From a virus: a stretch of DNA of 37,614 nt. Below the pieces are notes generated by a model. The model worked only from the letters and a program-made list of their open reading frames with translations. It had not been told where the DNA came from and ran no database searches. The number at the start of each line of letters is the position of its first letter. Position 1 is the stretch's first letter. Of this stretch, positions 22,657 through 30,112 are shown in pieces. The stretch is taken from positions 1 through 37,614 of IMG/VR virus record IMGVR_UViG_3300045141_000116. One strand, given 5' to 3'. The translations under genes were made by a program, and so were the position numbers.

Positions 22657-22898
22657 TGGGCGGATACATCTCACATCCCGAGATTGAGGGCGTGCTGAAG
22701 CGGTTCGCCGCAACCGGGCCGATCTATGACGTGGGCAACTTCGAACGCGAGTTGATCCACATGGCCTACATGCGGTTGCGCTGGCAGTTCCTGCTGAGCA
22801 TGCTGCACCCGTCGTCGGTCGACGAGCTGGAACGCGACGTGGACAACCTGATTCACGCGGACGCCGAGCGCGTGCGCTCGCAAGGGGATGCAGCATGA
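22656..22898 (+). CDS. Hypothetical middle protein
   Basis: The 80-aa helical protein (IYDVGNFERELIHMAYMRLRWQ) ends in an acidic helix. It is coupled on both sides by overlapping start/stop codons. Not recognised. Confidence 0.65.
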   Translation: MGGYISHPEIEGVLKRFAATGPIYDVGNFERELIHMAYMRLRWQFLLSMLHPSSVDELERDVDNLIHADAERVRSQGDAA

Positions 22899-23191
22899 CC
22901 TGGGATTTCCAAGTGACCGGCGACAACGACGGCGGCGCGCAGCTGCTGTTCGCCAATGAGCTGCAAGAGGTCGGCGGCCCGGGCGGCAAGGAACTGACCG
23001 AGGCCCTGCGCAACGCGGCGTTTCACCTGGGCTTCGCGTTCAGCCACCACCACACGGTGACCATCCAGACCCGCGGCTACCTGCTGAAAAACGGCGTGGG
23101 GTCGGTGACCGTCAGCGTATCGGTGGTGCCCCGTATCGAGTTCGAACAGAAGGAGCGCAATGAGCAACCATCCGAAGAAGGCGCGCCGTGA
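22895..23191 (+). CDS. Hypothetical middle protein
   Basis: The 98-aa protein starts in an ATGA overlap. A central helix (ELTEALRNAAFHLGFAF) is followed by beta strands (VTIQTRGYLLKNG, GSVTVSVSVV) and a charged tail. Not recognised. Confidence 0.65.
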   Translation: MTWDFQVTGDNDGGAQLLFANELQEVGGPGGKELTEALRNAAFHLGFAFSHHHTVTIQTRGYLLKNGVGSVTVSVSVVPRIEFEQKERNEQPSEEGAP

Positions 23192-23496
23192 CTACCCGCC
23201 TGCGTTCAAAGGCCTGGACGATGCTTCGCGGGCGGCGCTGCGCAGCTCGCTACGTCCGAATGTTCATGCCGTGGTATCTCGTGCGCGCCCGGCAGACCGC
23301 GCGCATGAGCCGCTATGCGGTGCATGGTCGGATTGCGGACCGGCATCGCTTCCGGACGTATGCGACGAAGGACCGGGAGCTGTTCGAGGAATTGGTGGCG
23401 TTGACCAATCAAGCGATCGAATGGCTTATGCCGCGGATTGCTGCGACCCGGACGAGCAATGACGTGCTCTTGCGGCACATGAAAGGCAAGAAATGA
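23188..23496 (+). CDS. Hypothetical basic protein (start uncertain)
   Basis: The 102-aa protein has a GTG start in a GTGA overlap; it is basic, with a C-terminal part KDRELFEELVALTNQAIEW in good codon use. A second frame starts at the ATG at 23160 after a far better ribosome site (GAAGGAG) and also has good codon use for ~30 codons (MSNHPKKARRDYPPAFKGL). Either two frames overlap here or one gene is broken by a frameshift near 23240-23260. Not recognised. Confidence 0.5.
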   Translation: MTTRLRSKAWTMLRGRRCAARYVRMFMPWYLVRARQTARMSRYAVHGRIADRHRFRTYATKDRELFEELVALTNQAIEWLMPRIAATRTSNDVLLRHMKGKK

Positions 23497-23975
23497 GCTT
23501 CGCTTTCGGTCAGAAATCCATCGCCGAGCTGAGCGGCGTGCATCCCGACCTGTTCGCGGTCGTGAGCCTCGCTCTTGAGTATTCGGAGGTCGACTTCGCG
23601 GTGCATGACGGTGCGCGCAGCGAGGATGAACAGCGCGAGTACGTGCGCACCGGCGCGAGCAAGACCATGCAGTCATTGCACCTGCCGCAGAGCGATGGAT
23701 TCGCGCACGCGGTCGACCTCGTCCCGGTCGTCAACGGCAAGTTGCGATGGGAATGGAACCCGATCTATTTCGTTGCGGCCGCCATGCGCCGCGCTGCGCA
23801 AGAGCTGCACGCCCACATCGTGTGGGGTGGGTGCTGGGATCAGGAGCTGAACTCGACCAGCGACACCCCCGAGGCCATGCGCCATGGCTACGAAGAACGG
23901 CGCGCCGCGATCGGCAAGCGCGCGTTCCTCGATGGCCCGCATTTTGAAATTCACCTGCCAACTGTGAAGGGATGA
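23493..23975 (+). CDS. Endolysin, M15 L-alanyl-D-glutamate peptidase
   Basis: The 160-aa single-domain enzyme has SLHLPQSDGFAHAVDLVP (61-78), which gives zinc ligands H63 and D75, and GPHFEIH (148-154), which gives H150 and the acidic E152. DGARSEDEQREY (39-50) is the usual upstream motif. It cleaves the peptide stem of peptidoglycan for lysis. It has no signal sequence, so a holin is needed, and none is clear beside it. Confidence 0.85.
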   Translation: MSFAFGQKSIAELSGVHPDLFAVVSLALEYSEVDFAVHDGARSEDEQREYVRTGASKTMQSLHLPQSDGFAHAVDLVPVVNGKLRWEWNPIYFVAAAMRRAAQELHAHIVWGGCWDQELNSTSDTPEAMRHGYEERRAAIGKRAFLDGPHFEIHLPTVKG

Positions 23976-23979
23976 CCCG

Positions 23980-24897
23980 ATGAACCGCGATCACATGATG
24001 GGCTATGCGCCCGCCGCCATGGTGTCGGCCGAGTGCCCGCACTACGAAGACGAATTTGCGATCTTCGATTACGAACGCTACCCGCTGGGCACGCCGACGC
24101 GCCTGCGCACCGAGCGCCTCGCGCGCTGGGATGCTGAGCACGCCGCACGCCTGCACCTGAACGATTTCGAACGATTTCCGCACCCGAATCCGGACGGCAC
24201 CTTCACGCCCGTGCGCCCTGGCGCGACCTTCGCGAAGAAGGCGGAAAGCGATGGCCCCGTCACCCAGGCTGCGGACTACTCCTACAGCGAAGAACACGCG
24301 CCGGTAGTCGTCGCCGACTGGCGCGCGCTGCCGGCGCAACAGGCAGTCCCGCTGTCCGCGCTGGTGCCCCGGGAAGTGATGCGCATCGACGCGCGCGGCG
24401 AGATGCACATGACGTGGTTTGCGGATGGCAATCACTATTTCGTCAACGGGCGCGAAGTCAGCCGCGAGGAATACCTGCGCGCGCAGAAATCGAGCACGCC
24501 GCCTGAGGTCGACGTGGCCGCGTCAATCCGCAGTGCGTTTGATCAGTGCAAGCCCGGCGGTGCCGCGCAGCAGCTCCTGGGCCGTCAGCTGCAGTCGCTG
24601 CAGGACCGCGCGCAAGCAGTAGTCGACCGCGTGAAAACGCCGATGCGCAATGACCTCCTGGCGCAGGCCCTTCAGAAGGCGAACGAAGACCCCTCTATCC
24701 GGGAGCGCTGGACCAAGCGTGTGAAGGAAATCAATGCGGACCTGAAGCAGGAAGCCCAGAGCAAGGGTGACGGCGGCATCGCGATGCCCGAAATCGATGC
24801 GGGGAAGCTGGCGCGTTTGGAGGCGATGTCGATCCCGATCCGCATCAACTACGTCGGCCCCTACGACAGCGGCTTTGACTTCCCGCCCAATGCGTGA
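23980..24897 (+). CDS. Hypothetical protein (305 aa)
   Basis: The first ~75 residues are acidic and aromatic (YEDEFAIFDYERYPLG; HLNDFERFPHPNPDG). A middle segment is predicted beta (MTWFADGNHYFVNGREVSREEYL), and residues ~180-270 are helical coiled coil. It is not recognised. It lies between endolysin and the putative late regulator and overlaps the latter by 8 bases. Confidence 0.65.
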   Translation: MNRDHMMGYAPAAMVSAECPHYEDEFAIFDYERYPLGTPTRLRTERLARWDAEHAARLHLNDFERFPHPNPDGTFTPVRPGATFAKKAESDGPVTQAADYSYSEEHAPVVVADWRALPAQQAVPLSALVPREVMRIDARGEMHMTWFADGNHYFVNGREVSREEYLRAQKSSTPPEVDVAASIRSAFDQCKPGGAAQQLLGRQLQSLQDRAQAVVDRVKTPMRNDLLAQALQKANEDPSIRERWTKRVKEINADLKQEAQSKGDGGIAMPEIDAGKLARLEAMSIPIRINYVGPYDSGFDFPPNA

Positions 24898-25222
24898 GCT
24901 TGGCTCATTGCTCGGCCGGTGGCATCAGTGGCGCCGGGGCTACTCGCATGAACGCAGGTTCGCGCGGACAGACCTCGGTGCCGACTCGATGCACGATGAG
25001 GATGACTTCGAAGTGATGCTCATGCAGGCCATGGAATGCGAGATCGAAGCCCTGTCGCAACAGCACCAGCTGGCGCTGCAGCACGTGGCGCGAGCCGAGT
25101 GCCTGGGCGTGGAAGTCATCATGAACGGCCGACTTCCGAGCGACCGCACCGAGCGCGAATCGCTCTGCCAGGAGGCCATGCGCGCATTGCACCGAAGGCT
25201 GTTGCACCTCGGGTTCATGTGA
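24890..25222 (+). CDS. Possible late antiterminator (Q-like by position)
   Basis: The 110-aa helical protein starts at MRELGSLLGRWHQW. The C-terminal half (ESLCQEAMRALHRRLLHLGFM after RLPSDRTER) resembles the helical tail pattern of phage Q/ArpU-like regulators, but the match is weak. The main support is context: it is the last gene before a cluster of terminators and a promoter-like sequence, ahead of the terminase genes, as Q is in lambda. Confidence 0.45.
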   Translation: MRELGSLLGRWHQWRRGYSHERRFARTDLGADSMHDEDDFEVMLMQAMECEIEALSQQHQLALQHVARAECLGVEVIMNGRLPSDRTERESLCQEAMRALHRRLLHLGFM

Positions 25223-25281
25223 GCGCAGAATTGCGGCACCGAGCTGGATCGACTGTCTGCGAAGCACGCCGAAAGGCGCTG

Positions 25282-25320
25282 AAAACCCCCGCGAATTCCC
25301 TAATTCGACGGGGGTTTTCT
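25282..25320. terminator. Bidirectional intrinsic terminator
   Basis: AAAACCCCC and CGAATT arms pair with AATTCG and GGGGGTTTT around loop CCCT, with T-rich and A-rich flanks on both sides. It ends the early/middle rightward operon. Confidence 0.85.
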
Positions 25321-25343
25321 TTGCCCAATTTGTCAACTATGAT
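25315..25343 (+). promoter_or_regulatory. Candidate late promoter
   Basis: TATGAT at 25338-25343 with a weak -35 (TTTTCT, 17-bp spacer). TTGTCAAC, a motif shared with the leftward promoter spacer, sits just before the -10. It lies between the first terminator and those that follow. The -35 is poor, so this is only a candidate. Confidence 0.35.
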
Positions 25344-25414
25344 TGCGCTTCCCCCGTAACCCTGACAGGCGCCGGGGGTCCTCCCTGACCCTCGGTCCTC
25401 CCCCGAGGGGTTTC

Positions 25415-25451
25415 AAGCCCCGGCAGCGCAAGCAGCCGGGGCTTTTCTTTG
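25415..25451 (+). terminator. Intrinsic terminator in late leader
   Basis: AAGCCCCGGC, loop of 10, GCCGGGGCTT, then TTCTTT. It lies between the late promoter candidate and the terminase, so readthrough would need antitermination. Confidence 0.8.
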
Positions 25452-25563
25452 TCCGGAATAGGGTGGCACAATGCGCGCCGTGGGCGTTCGTGCGCCCACA
25501 GGTTGTGCGGGGATTCAGCGTCGTTTTCGAACGGCGGTGGACATGATCCGCGGCACCCTTCGA

Positions 25564-25596
25564 AGCGCCCCTGCACCGTCAGGGGCGTTTTCGTTT
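25564..25596 (+). terminator. Second intrinsic terminator in late leader
   Basis: CGCCCCTG, loop CACCGT, CAGGGGCG, then TTTTCGTTT, 19 bases before the small terminase start. Confidence 0.75.
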
Positions 25597-25614
25597 CCGC
25601 CCTCGATTGCTGCC

Positions 25615-25947
25615 ATGAATGACACGCCCGCGCCGCGCAAGAAGCATGGCGGGCGCAAGCCTGGGACGCCGAACAAGAGCACCCAGGAAGTCAAGGCCAA
25701 GATCCTGGCCGCCCTCGACATGGTCGGCGGTGAAAAGTACCTTGCCCAGGTCGCGCGCACGCACCCCGCCGCATTCATCGCGCTTGTCGGCAAGGTCCTG
25801 CCGATGCAGGTCCGCGCGGACATCACCGATTTCACCTACGTGATTCAGCGCCTCGAAGTGAGCGCGCAGCCGGTGCCGGGCGTGATCAGCAATGGCCTTC
25901 CTCAGGCGCCGCGCCTCCTGGCGCCGAAGGTGGCGAACGATGGCTGA
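25615..25947 (+). CDS. terS: Terminase small subunit
   Basis: The 110-aa protein starts at the ATG at 25615; in-frame starts further upstream would place the terminator hairpin inside the gene. KKHGGRKPGTPNKSTQEVKA near the N-terminus and AALDMVGGEKYLAQVARTHP are typical of the small-terminase/DUF5681-like proteins that precede large terminases. It recognises the packaging site. It overlaps the large subunit by 8 bases. Confidence 0.8.
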   Translation: MNDTPAPRKKHGGRKPGTPNKSTQEVKAKILAALDMVGGEKYLAQVARTHPAAFIALVGKVLPMQVRADITDFTYVIQRLEVSAQPVPGVISNGLPQAPRLLAPKVANDG

Positions 25948-27292
25948 GCTTGTCATCGATGGCGGCATGCAGCCGCGTCACTACCAACTGCCGTACATGG
26001 TCGCCATGGATGGTGGCTGCAAGTTCGCGGTCTGGGTGATGCATCGGCGCGGCGGCAAAGACCGCACCGCGCTGGCCCAGGCCTGCAAGATGGCGTTCGT
26101 TCGGCCCGGCCTCTACTGGCACTGCCTGCCGACGCTGAAGCAGGGCCGCAAGGTGGTGTGGGACAACATCACCAGCGAAGGCAAAAACCTGATCCGGCAG
26201 ACCTTCCCGGACCACCTTGTGCGCCGTCGTCTCGAAGACGAAATGAAGGTGGAGCTGATCAATGGCGCGATCGTGCAAATCGTCGGCGCCGACAACTTCA
26301 ATGCGCTGGTGGGCGCCTCGCCGGTGCATGTGACCTTCTCCGAATGGTCCCTCACCGATCCGCGCGCCTACGACTTCGTGCGCCCGATCCTGCGCGAGAA
26401 CAACGGATCGGTGTCGTTCATCTACACGCCGCGCGGCTACAACCATGGTTGGACCACGCTCAACATCGCGCGCAAGCTGCCGGGCGCTTTCGTCGCGGTG
26501 ATGTCGATCAAGGACACCGGTGTCCTGAGCGAAGCTGACATGCAGCTTGAGCTGGCGCAGGGCATGGCGGAGGAGCTGATTGCCCAGGAGTATTTCTGCG
26601 ACTTCAGCAGCGCGAACGTGGGCGCGATCGTGGGCCGGCAAATCTCCCAGGCTGAACGCGACGGCCGCATCAACGAAGACACCACGCATTCGCCGGGCTC
26701 GCGCATCGTCGTCAGCTCTGACATCGGCTACCGCGATCAATCGGCGTGGTGGTTCTGGCAGCTGCGCCTCGGCGGTTTCGACCTCATCCGCTACATCGAA
26801 GGTTCGGGCCTCGATGCGGATGACTGGATCGAAAAACTGAAGAACTGCGGCACCCCGATTGATCACATCTACCTGCCGCACGATGCGCGCGCCAAGACCA
26901 TGGCGACGAAGCACACCGTCATTGAGCGCTTCGCCCAGGCCTTTCAATGCAGCATCGTCCCGCGCACCAAGCTGTCCGATCGGATCAACGCCGCGCGCGC
27001 GGTGATCCCGCGATGCAACTTCGCAATCAACGACTGCAGCCGGGGGCTTGAGGCCCTGCGCGCGTGGTCGTTCCGCTTCGATGACGAACGCAAGATTTTC
27101 AGCGCTGAGCCTGAACACGATTGGTCGTCGCACGGCGCCGATGCATTCAGCTACGGCGCGCAGATGGTGCAAGAGCTGGTGAAGGACACCGGCGGCGCCC
27201 GCAAAGAAAAGCCCGACTACATGGGCACGCATTACCCGATGACTCTTGACGAGCTTTTCGCCGACGCAGCTGCCCTGCGCCTCGACAACTAG
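25940..27292 (+). CDS. terL: Terminase large subunit
   Basis: The 450-aa protein starts at MAELVIDGG. ATPase: a degenerate Walker A HRRGGKD (35-41) and Walker B VTFSEW (131-136) with catalytic E135. Nuclease: SSDIGYRD (D260), LPHDARAK (D314) and the SSHGADAFSYG segment (H397, D400). It pumps DNA into the procapsid and cuts the concatemer, docked on the portal encoded next. The type (headful or site-specific cutting) cannot be told from sequence alone; the missing fixed ends favour headful. Confidence 0.93.
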   Translation: MAELVIDGGMQPRHYQLPYMVAMDGGCKFAVWVMHRRGGKDRTALAQACKMAFVRPGLYWHCLPTLKQGRKVVWDNITSEGKNLIRQTFPDHLVRRRLEDEMKVELINGAIVQIVGADNFNALVGASPVHVTFSEWSLTDPRAYDFVRPILRENNGSVSFIYTPRGYNHGWTTLNIARKLPGAFVAVMSIKDTGVLSEADMQLELAQGMAEELIAQEYFCDFSSANVGAIVGRQISQAERDGRINEDTTHSPGSRIVVSSDIGYRDQSAWWFWQLRLGGFDLIRYIEGSGLDADDWIEKLKNCGTPIDHIYLPHDARAKTMATKHTVIERFAQAFQCSIVPRTKLSDRINAARAVIPRCNFAINDCSRGLEALRAWSFRFDDERKIFSAEPEHDWSSHGADAFSYGAQMVQELVKDTGGARKEKPDYMGTHYPMTLDELFADAAALRLDN

Positions 27293-27300
27293 GGGCACGC

Positions 27301-29421
27301 ATGGAATACCTCGCGACCGACACCACAGCAGCTGACGAACGCCCGGAAGAAGCGTCCGACACCGCGCGCAAAGACCCGCTCACCGCGAGCGCGGAGAAGG
27401 CACGCAAGTGGCAAACCGAACTCGATGCTTCAAAGCGTTGGATGGAAAAATTCTGCGCCCAGGCGCGGCGCTGCGAAGCGGCCTACATGGGCAGTGCGAC
27501 CAACGGCGACAGCAGTGGGTCCGACCCGCTGAACCGCGATCAACGCGGGAAGGTCAATCTCTTTTGGTCGAATGTGCAGGTCATCTTGTCGGCCATTTAC
27601 GGCCGACTGCCGCAGGCCGAAGTGGATCGCAAGTTCGGCGACTTCACCGATGACGTGTCGCGCGTGGCCGGCATCATCATGCAGCGCATCTTGAATGGCG
27701 ACATTGAGCGCGAGCACGACGACACCAACGCCGCGATGCGCGACGCCGTGCAGGACCGATTCATTGTCGGGCTCGGGCAGGTGTGGTGCCGCTATGAAGT
27801 CGAGACCGAGGAAGTCGACCAGCCGGTGCGAAACCCGCTGACGGGTCAGCCGATGATCGACCCTACGACCGGTCAGCCGATCACCACCAAGACCGAAAAA
27901 ATCATCAACGAGGAAGCCCCCGTTGATTACGTCCACTGGGAGGACTTCCGCTACAGCCCCTGCCGCCGGTGGCGTGAAGCGCGCTGGGTCGCGCGCCGCG
28001 TCTACATGAACGAAAAGCAGCTCCGCAAGCGCTTCAAGCTGACGCCTGTTCAGCTCGGAATGATCCCGATGCGCGCCAGCGCAATGGACGCAAGCGACCG
28101 CAGCGAGAGCACCAGCGTTTTGCGCGCCACGCCGTTCAAACAGGCGGGCGTGTGGGAGCTGTGGGACAAGGAAGAAAACTACGTCTGTTGGTACGTGGAA
28201 GGCTGCAGTTTCATCCTTGACGAAGTGCAAGACCCGCTGCAGCTCGATGACTTCTTCCCGTGCCCGCAGCCGGTCGTCGCGACCACGCTGACCAACGCGT
28301 TCCGCCCGCGCGCTGACTACTCGATGGCGCAGGACCTGTATCGCGAACTCGACCGCATCAATGCGCGCATCGCGAGCATCACGCGCGCCGTCAAGGTCGC
28401 AGGGGTCTACGACAAGACCGCAGGCCCGCTGAAGTCGCTGCTGACGACGGCCGTCGAAAACGCGCTGGTGCCTGCTGACAATTGGTCGACGTTCGTCGAG
28501 AAAGGCGGCATGAAAGGCGTCATCGATTGGATGCCCATTGAACAGTACGTCAACGCCCTGATGCAGCTGGTTCAGCGCAAAGGCCAGATTGAACGCGACC
28601 TGTACGAAGTGCTGGGCATCTCCGACATCATGCGCGGCACGTCAGCACCGAGTGAGACCCTCGGCGCGCAGCAGCTGAAAGCGCAGTATGGCGGCGCGCG
28701 CCTGGGCAACCTGCAGAACGAAGTCGCGCGTTTCGTGTCGGCCACGATGCGCATCCGCGCGAACATCATCAGCAACCATTTCCAGCCCGAAACGCTGATC
28801 AAGCGCAGCTTGATCGAACGCACGCCTGACGCCCAGCTCGCGCAGCCGGCAGTGCAGCTGCTGAAGGACTTCGGCACCGCGCTCTACTCCATCACCGTCA
28901 CCGCCGACACCCTGGCCGCGCCGGACTGGGCCGCGGAGAAGGAAGCGCGCACCGAGTTCATGGGCGCGACTTCGAACTACCTGATGGCCGCGGGGCCGAT
29001 GGTGCAGCAGAGCCCGGAAATCGGAGCGTTCCTGCTCAAGCTGCTGCAGTGGGGCGCCGCGGGCTTCAAGGGCTCGAAGACCATCGAAGGCGTTCTGGAC
29101 CAAGCTGCGCGCGCGCTGGAACAGCAAGCGCAGCAGCCGAAGCCGCCGGCACCGCCGACGCCGGAAGACCGGAAGGACGATGCGGCCGCGGTGAAGTCGC
29201 AGGCCGATGCCGAGCGCTCGAAGGCCGAAGCGCAGCGCACCACGATCGAAACCGCGATCTTGGCGCGCGGCACCGGCATGCCATACCCGATGCCGGGCCA
29301 GCTCGGCGCGCCGCCGCAAGGCATGCAGCCGCCGCAGATGCCGCAACCCCCGCAGCTGCCACCGCAGCCGCAAGCGCCGCAAATGCCCCAGGTGCCCGGC
29401 AATCCGATGGGAGGTGCGTGA
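27301..29421 (+). CDS. Portal protein
   Basis: The 706-aa protein has a portal core at ~75-520. VNLFWSNVQVILSAIYGRLPQAEVDRK marks the N-terminal part, VDYVHWEDFRYSPCRRWREARWVARR the clip/stem part, and IERDLYEVLGISDIMRG with ETLGAQQLKAQYGGARLG the stem helix. This pattern is seen in podovirus portals of P22-like size. The C-terminal ~90 residues are a Pro/Gln/Met-rich tail. A dodecameric ring at one vertex serves packaging and ejection. Confidence 0.9.
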   Translation: MEYLATDTTAADERPEEASDTARKDPLTASAEKARKWQTELDASKRWMEKFCAQARRCEAAYMGSATNGDSSGSDPLNRDQRGKVNLFWSNVQVILSAIYGRLPQAEVDRKFGDFTDDVSRVAGIIMQRILNGDIEREHDDTNAAMRDAVQDRFIVGLGQVWCRYEVETEEVDQPVRNPLTGQPMIDPTTGQPITTKTEKIINEEAPVDYVHWEDFRYSPCRRWREARWVARRVYMNEKQLRKRFKLTPVQLGMIPMRASAMDASDRSESTSVLRATPFKQAGVWELWDKEENYVCWYVEGCSFILDEVQDPLQLDDFFPCPQPVVATTLTNAFRPRADYSMAQDLYRELDRINARIASITRAVKVAGVYDKTAGPLKSLLTTAVENALVPADNWSTFVEKGGMKGVIDWMPIEQYVNALMQLVQRKGQIERDLYEVLGISDIMRGTSAPSETLGAQQLKAQYGGARLGNLQNEVARFVSATMRIRANIISNHFQPETLIKRSLIERTPDAQLAQPAVQLLKDFGTALYSITVTADTLAAPDWAAEKEARTEFMGATSNYLMAAGPMVQQSPEIGAFLLKLLQWGAAGFKGSKTIEGVLDQAARALEQQAQQPKPPAPPTPEDRKDDAAAVKSQADAERSKAEAQRTTIETAILARGTGMPYPMPGQLGAPPQGMQPPQMPQPPQLPPQPQAPQMPQVPGNPMGGA

Positions 29422-29422
29422 C

Positions 29423-29641
29423 ATGGCAACTACCGCCGAAATCGATGCAGCAATCGTCCTGCTGCGTTCCGCCCGTCTCTTGCTCGCCCAGGTCGGTGAC
29501 CAGCGTGCGCGCGCCGTCCTGGCGCGTGACGCGGCAACCGCCAACGTGCTGGACCTCAATGGAAAGCTGACCGCCGCGCGCGACGCGGTGACGGCTGCGA
29601 AAACCGCGCTGACGGCGCTGCTGCAACAACCGGAGACCTGA
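29423..29641 (+). CDS. Small coiled-coil protein
   Basis: The 72-aa protein is almost wholly one alpha-helical heptad pattern (LLRSARLLLAQVGDQRARAV; LNGKLTAARDAVTAAKTAL). It lies between portal and the zinc-ribbon protein. Not recognised; small coiled-coil proteins here are often assembly aids. Confidence 0.65.
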   Translation: MATTAEIDAAIVLLRSARLLLAQVGDQRARAVLARDAATANVLDLNGKLTAARDAVTAAKTALTALLQQPET

Positions 29642-29643
29642 CG

Positions 29644-30033
29644 ATGCCGACCTACTCATTCCGGTGCGCCGCGTGCGAGGAAGTCACCGATGCAGTGATG
29701 TCGATTGCGACTTACATCGCAAACCCGCCGACCTTCGTGCACTGCGGGCAGCGCATGGAACGCTTCTTTCAGGTCGCGGGCGGTTCTGCGATCGGCAACG
29801 CCCTGGCCGGCGATCGGCATTACGACGGGCTCACCGCAACCGATGGAACCGACATCAGCACCCGCGCCAAGCATCGGGCGTACATGAAGGCCAAGGGCCT
29901 GACCACCGTCGACGACTTTTCAGGGACGTGGAAGAAGCAAGCGCAAGAGCGCGAAGCGCGCATGGCCGGCGCGGACTCGACGCGAAAGGCCGACATCGCT
30001 GCAGCAATTCAGCAGCACCGGCAGCGCCGGTGA
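29644..30033 (+). CDS. FmdB-like zinc-ribbon protein
   Basis: The 129-aa protein begins MPTYSFRCAACEE (C8, C11) with a second half-site HCGQ (C34) that lacks the usual fourth Cys. Phage proteins of this type lie between portal and scaffold in many podoviruses. The rest is polar and helical, with RAKHRAYMKAKGLTTVDDF. Role unknown. Confidence 0.75.
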   Translation: MPTYSFRCAACEEVTDAVMSIATYIANPPTFVHCGQRMERFFQVAGGSAIGNALAGDRHYDGLTATDGTDISTRAKHRAYMKAKGLTTVDDFSGTWKKQAQEREARMAGADSTRKADIAAAIQQHRQRR

Positions 30034-30050
30034 TGTTCCACGGGAAACGA

Positions 30051-30090
30051 TAACGGCCCATAGCGGCAATTAAAGGCGAGTAGAGGCGGG
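30051..30090 (+). repeat. Decamer array F (4 x 10 bp)
   Basis: TAACGGCCCA, TAGCGGCAAT, TAAAGGCGAG, TAGAGGCGGG. It sits in the 79-bp gap inside the late operon, ends 22 bp before the scaffold start and points toward it. It is the only array far from the immunity and attP regions. Confidence 0.8.
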
Positions 30091-30112
30091 AAACCTCAAA
30101 CACGCACAGACC

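Larger units (their letters stand above)
25223..25614. other. Non-coding late control region (392 bp)
   Basis: No gene is supported. It holds a bidirectional terminator, a promoter-like sequence, a hairpin at 25389-25409 (CCCTCGG and CCGAGGG arms) and two further terminators before the terminase start. This looks like a late promoter with downstream terminators that must be overcome for late expression. Confidence 0.65.

Noticed and set aside
25455-25480. Sigma-54 promoter from TGGCAC at 25467
   Set aside because: The GC element is at the wrong spacing (TGGCACAATGC), so the consensus fails.
25471-25614. Longer small terminase from upstream in-frame ATG codons
   Set aside because: It would place a strong terminator hairpin inside the coding sequence, and the conserved part starts only after 25615.
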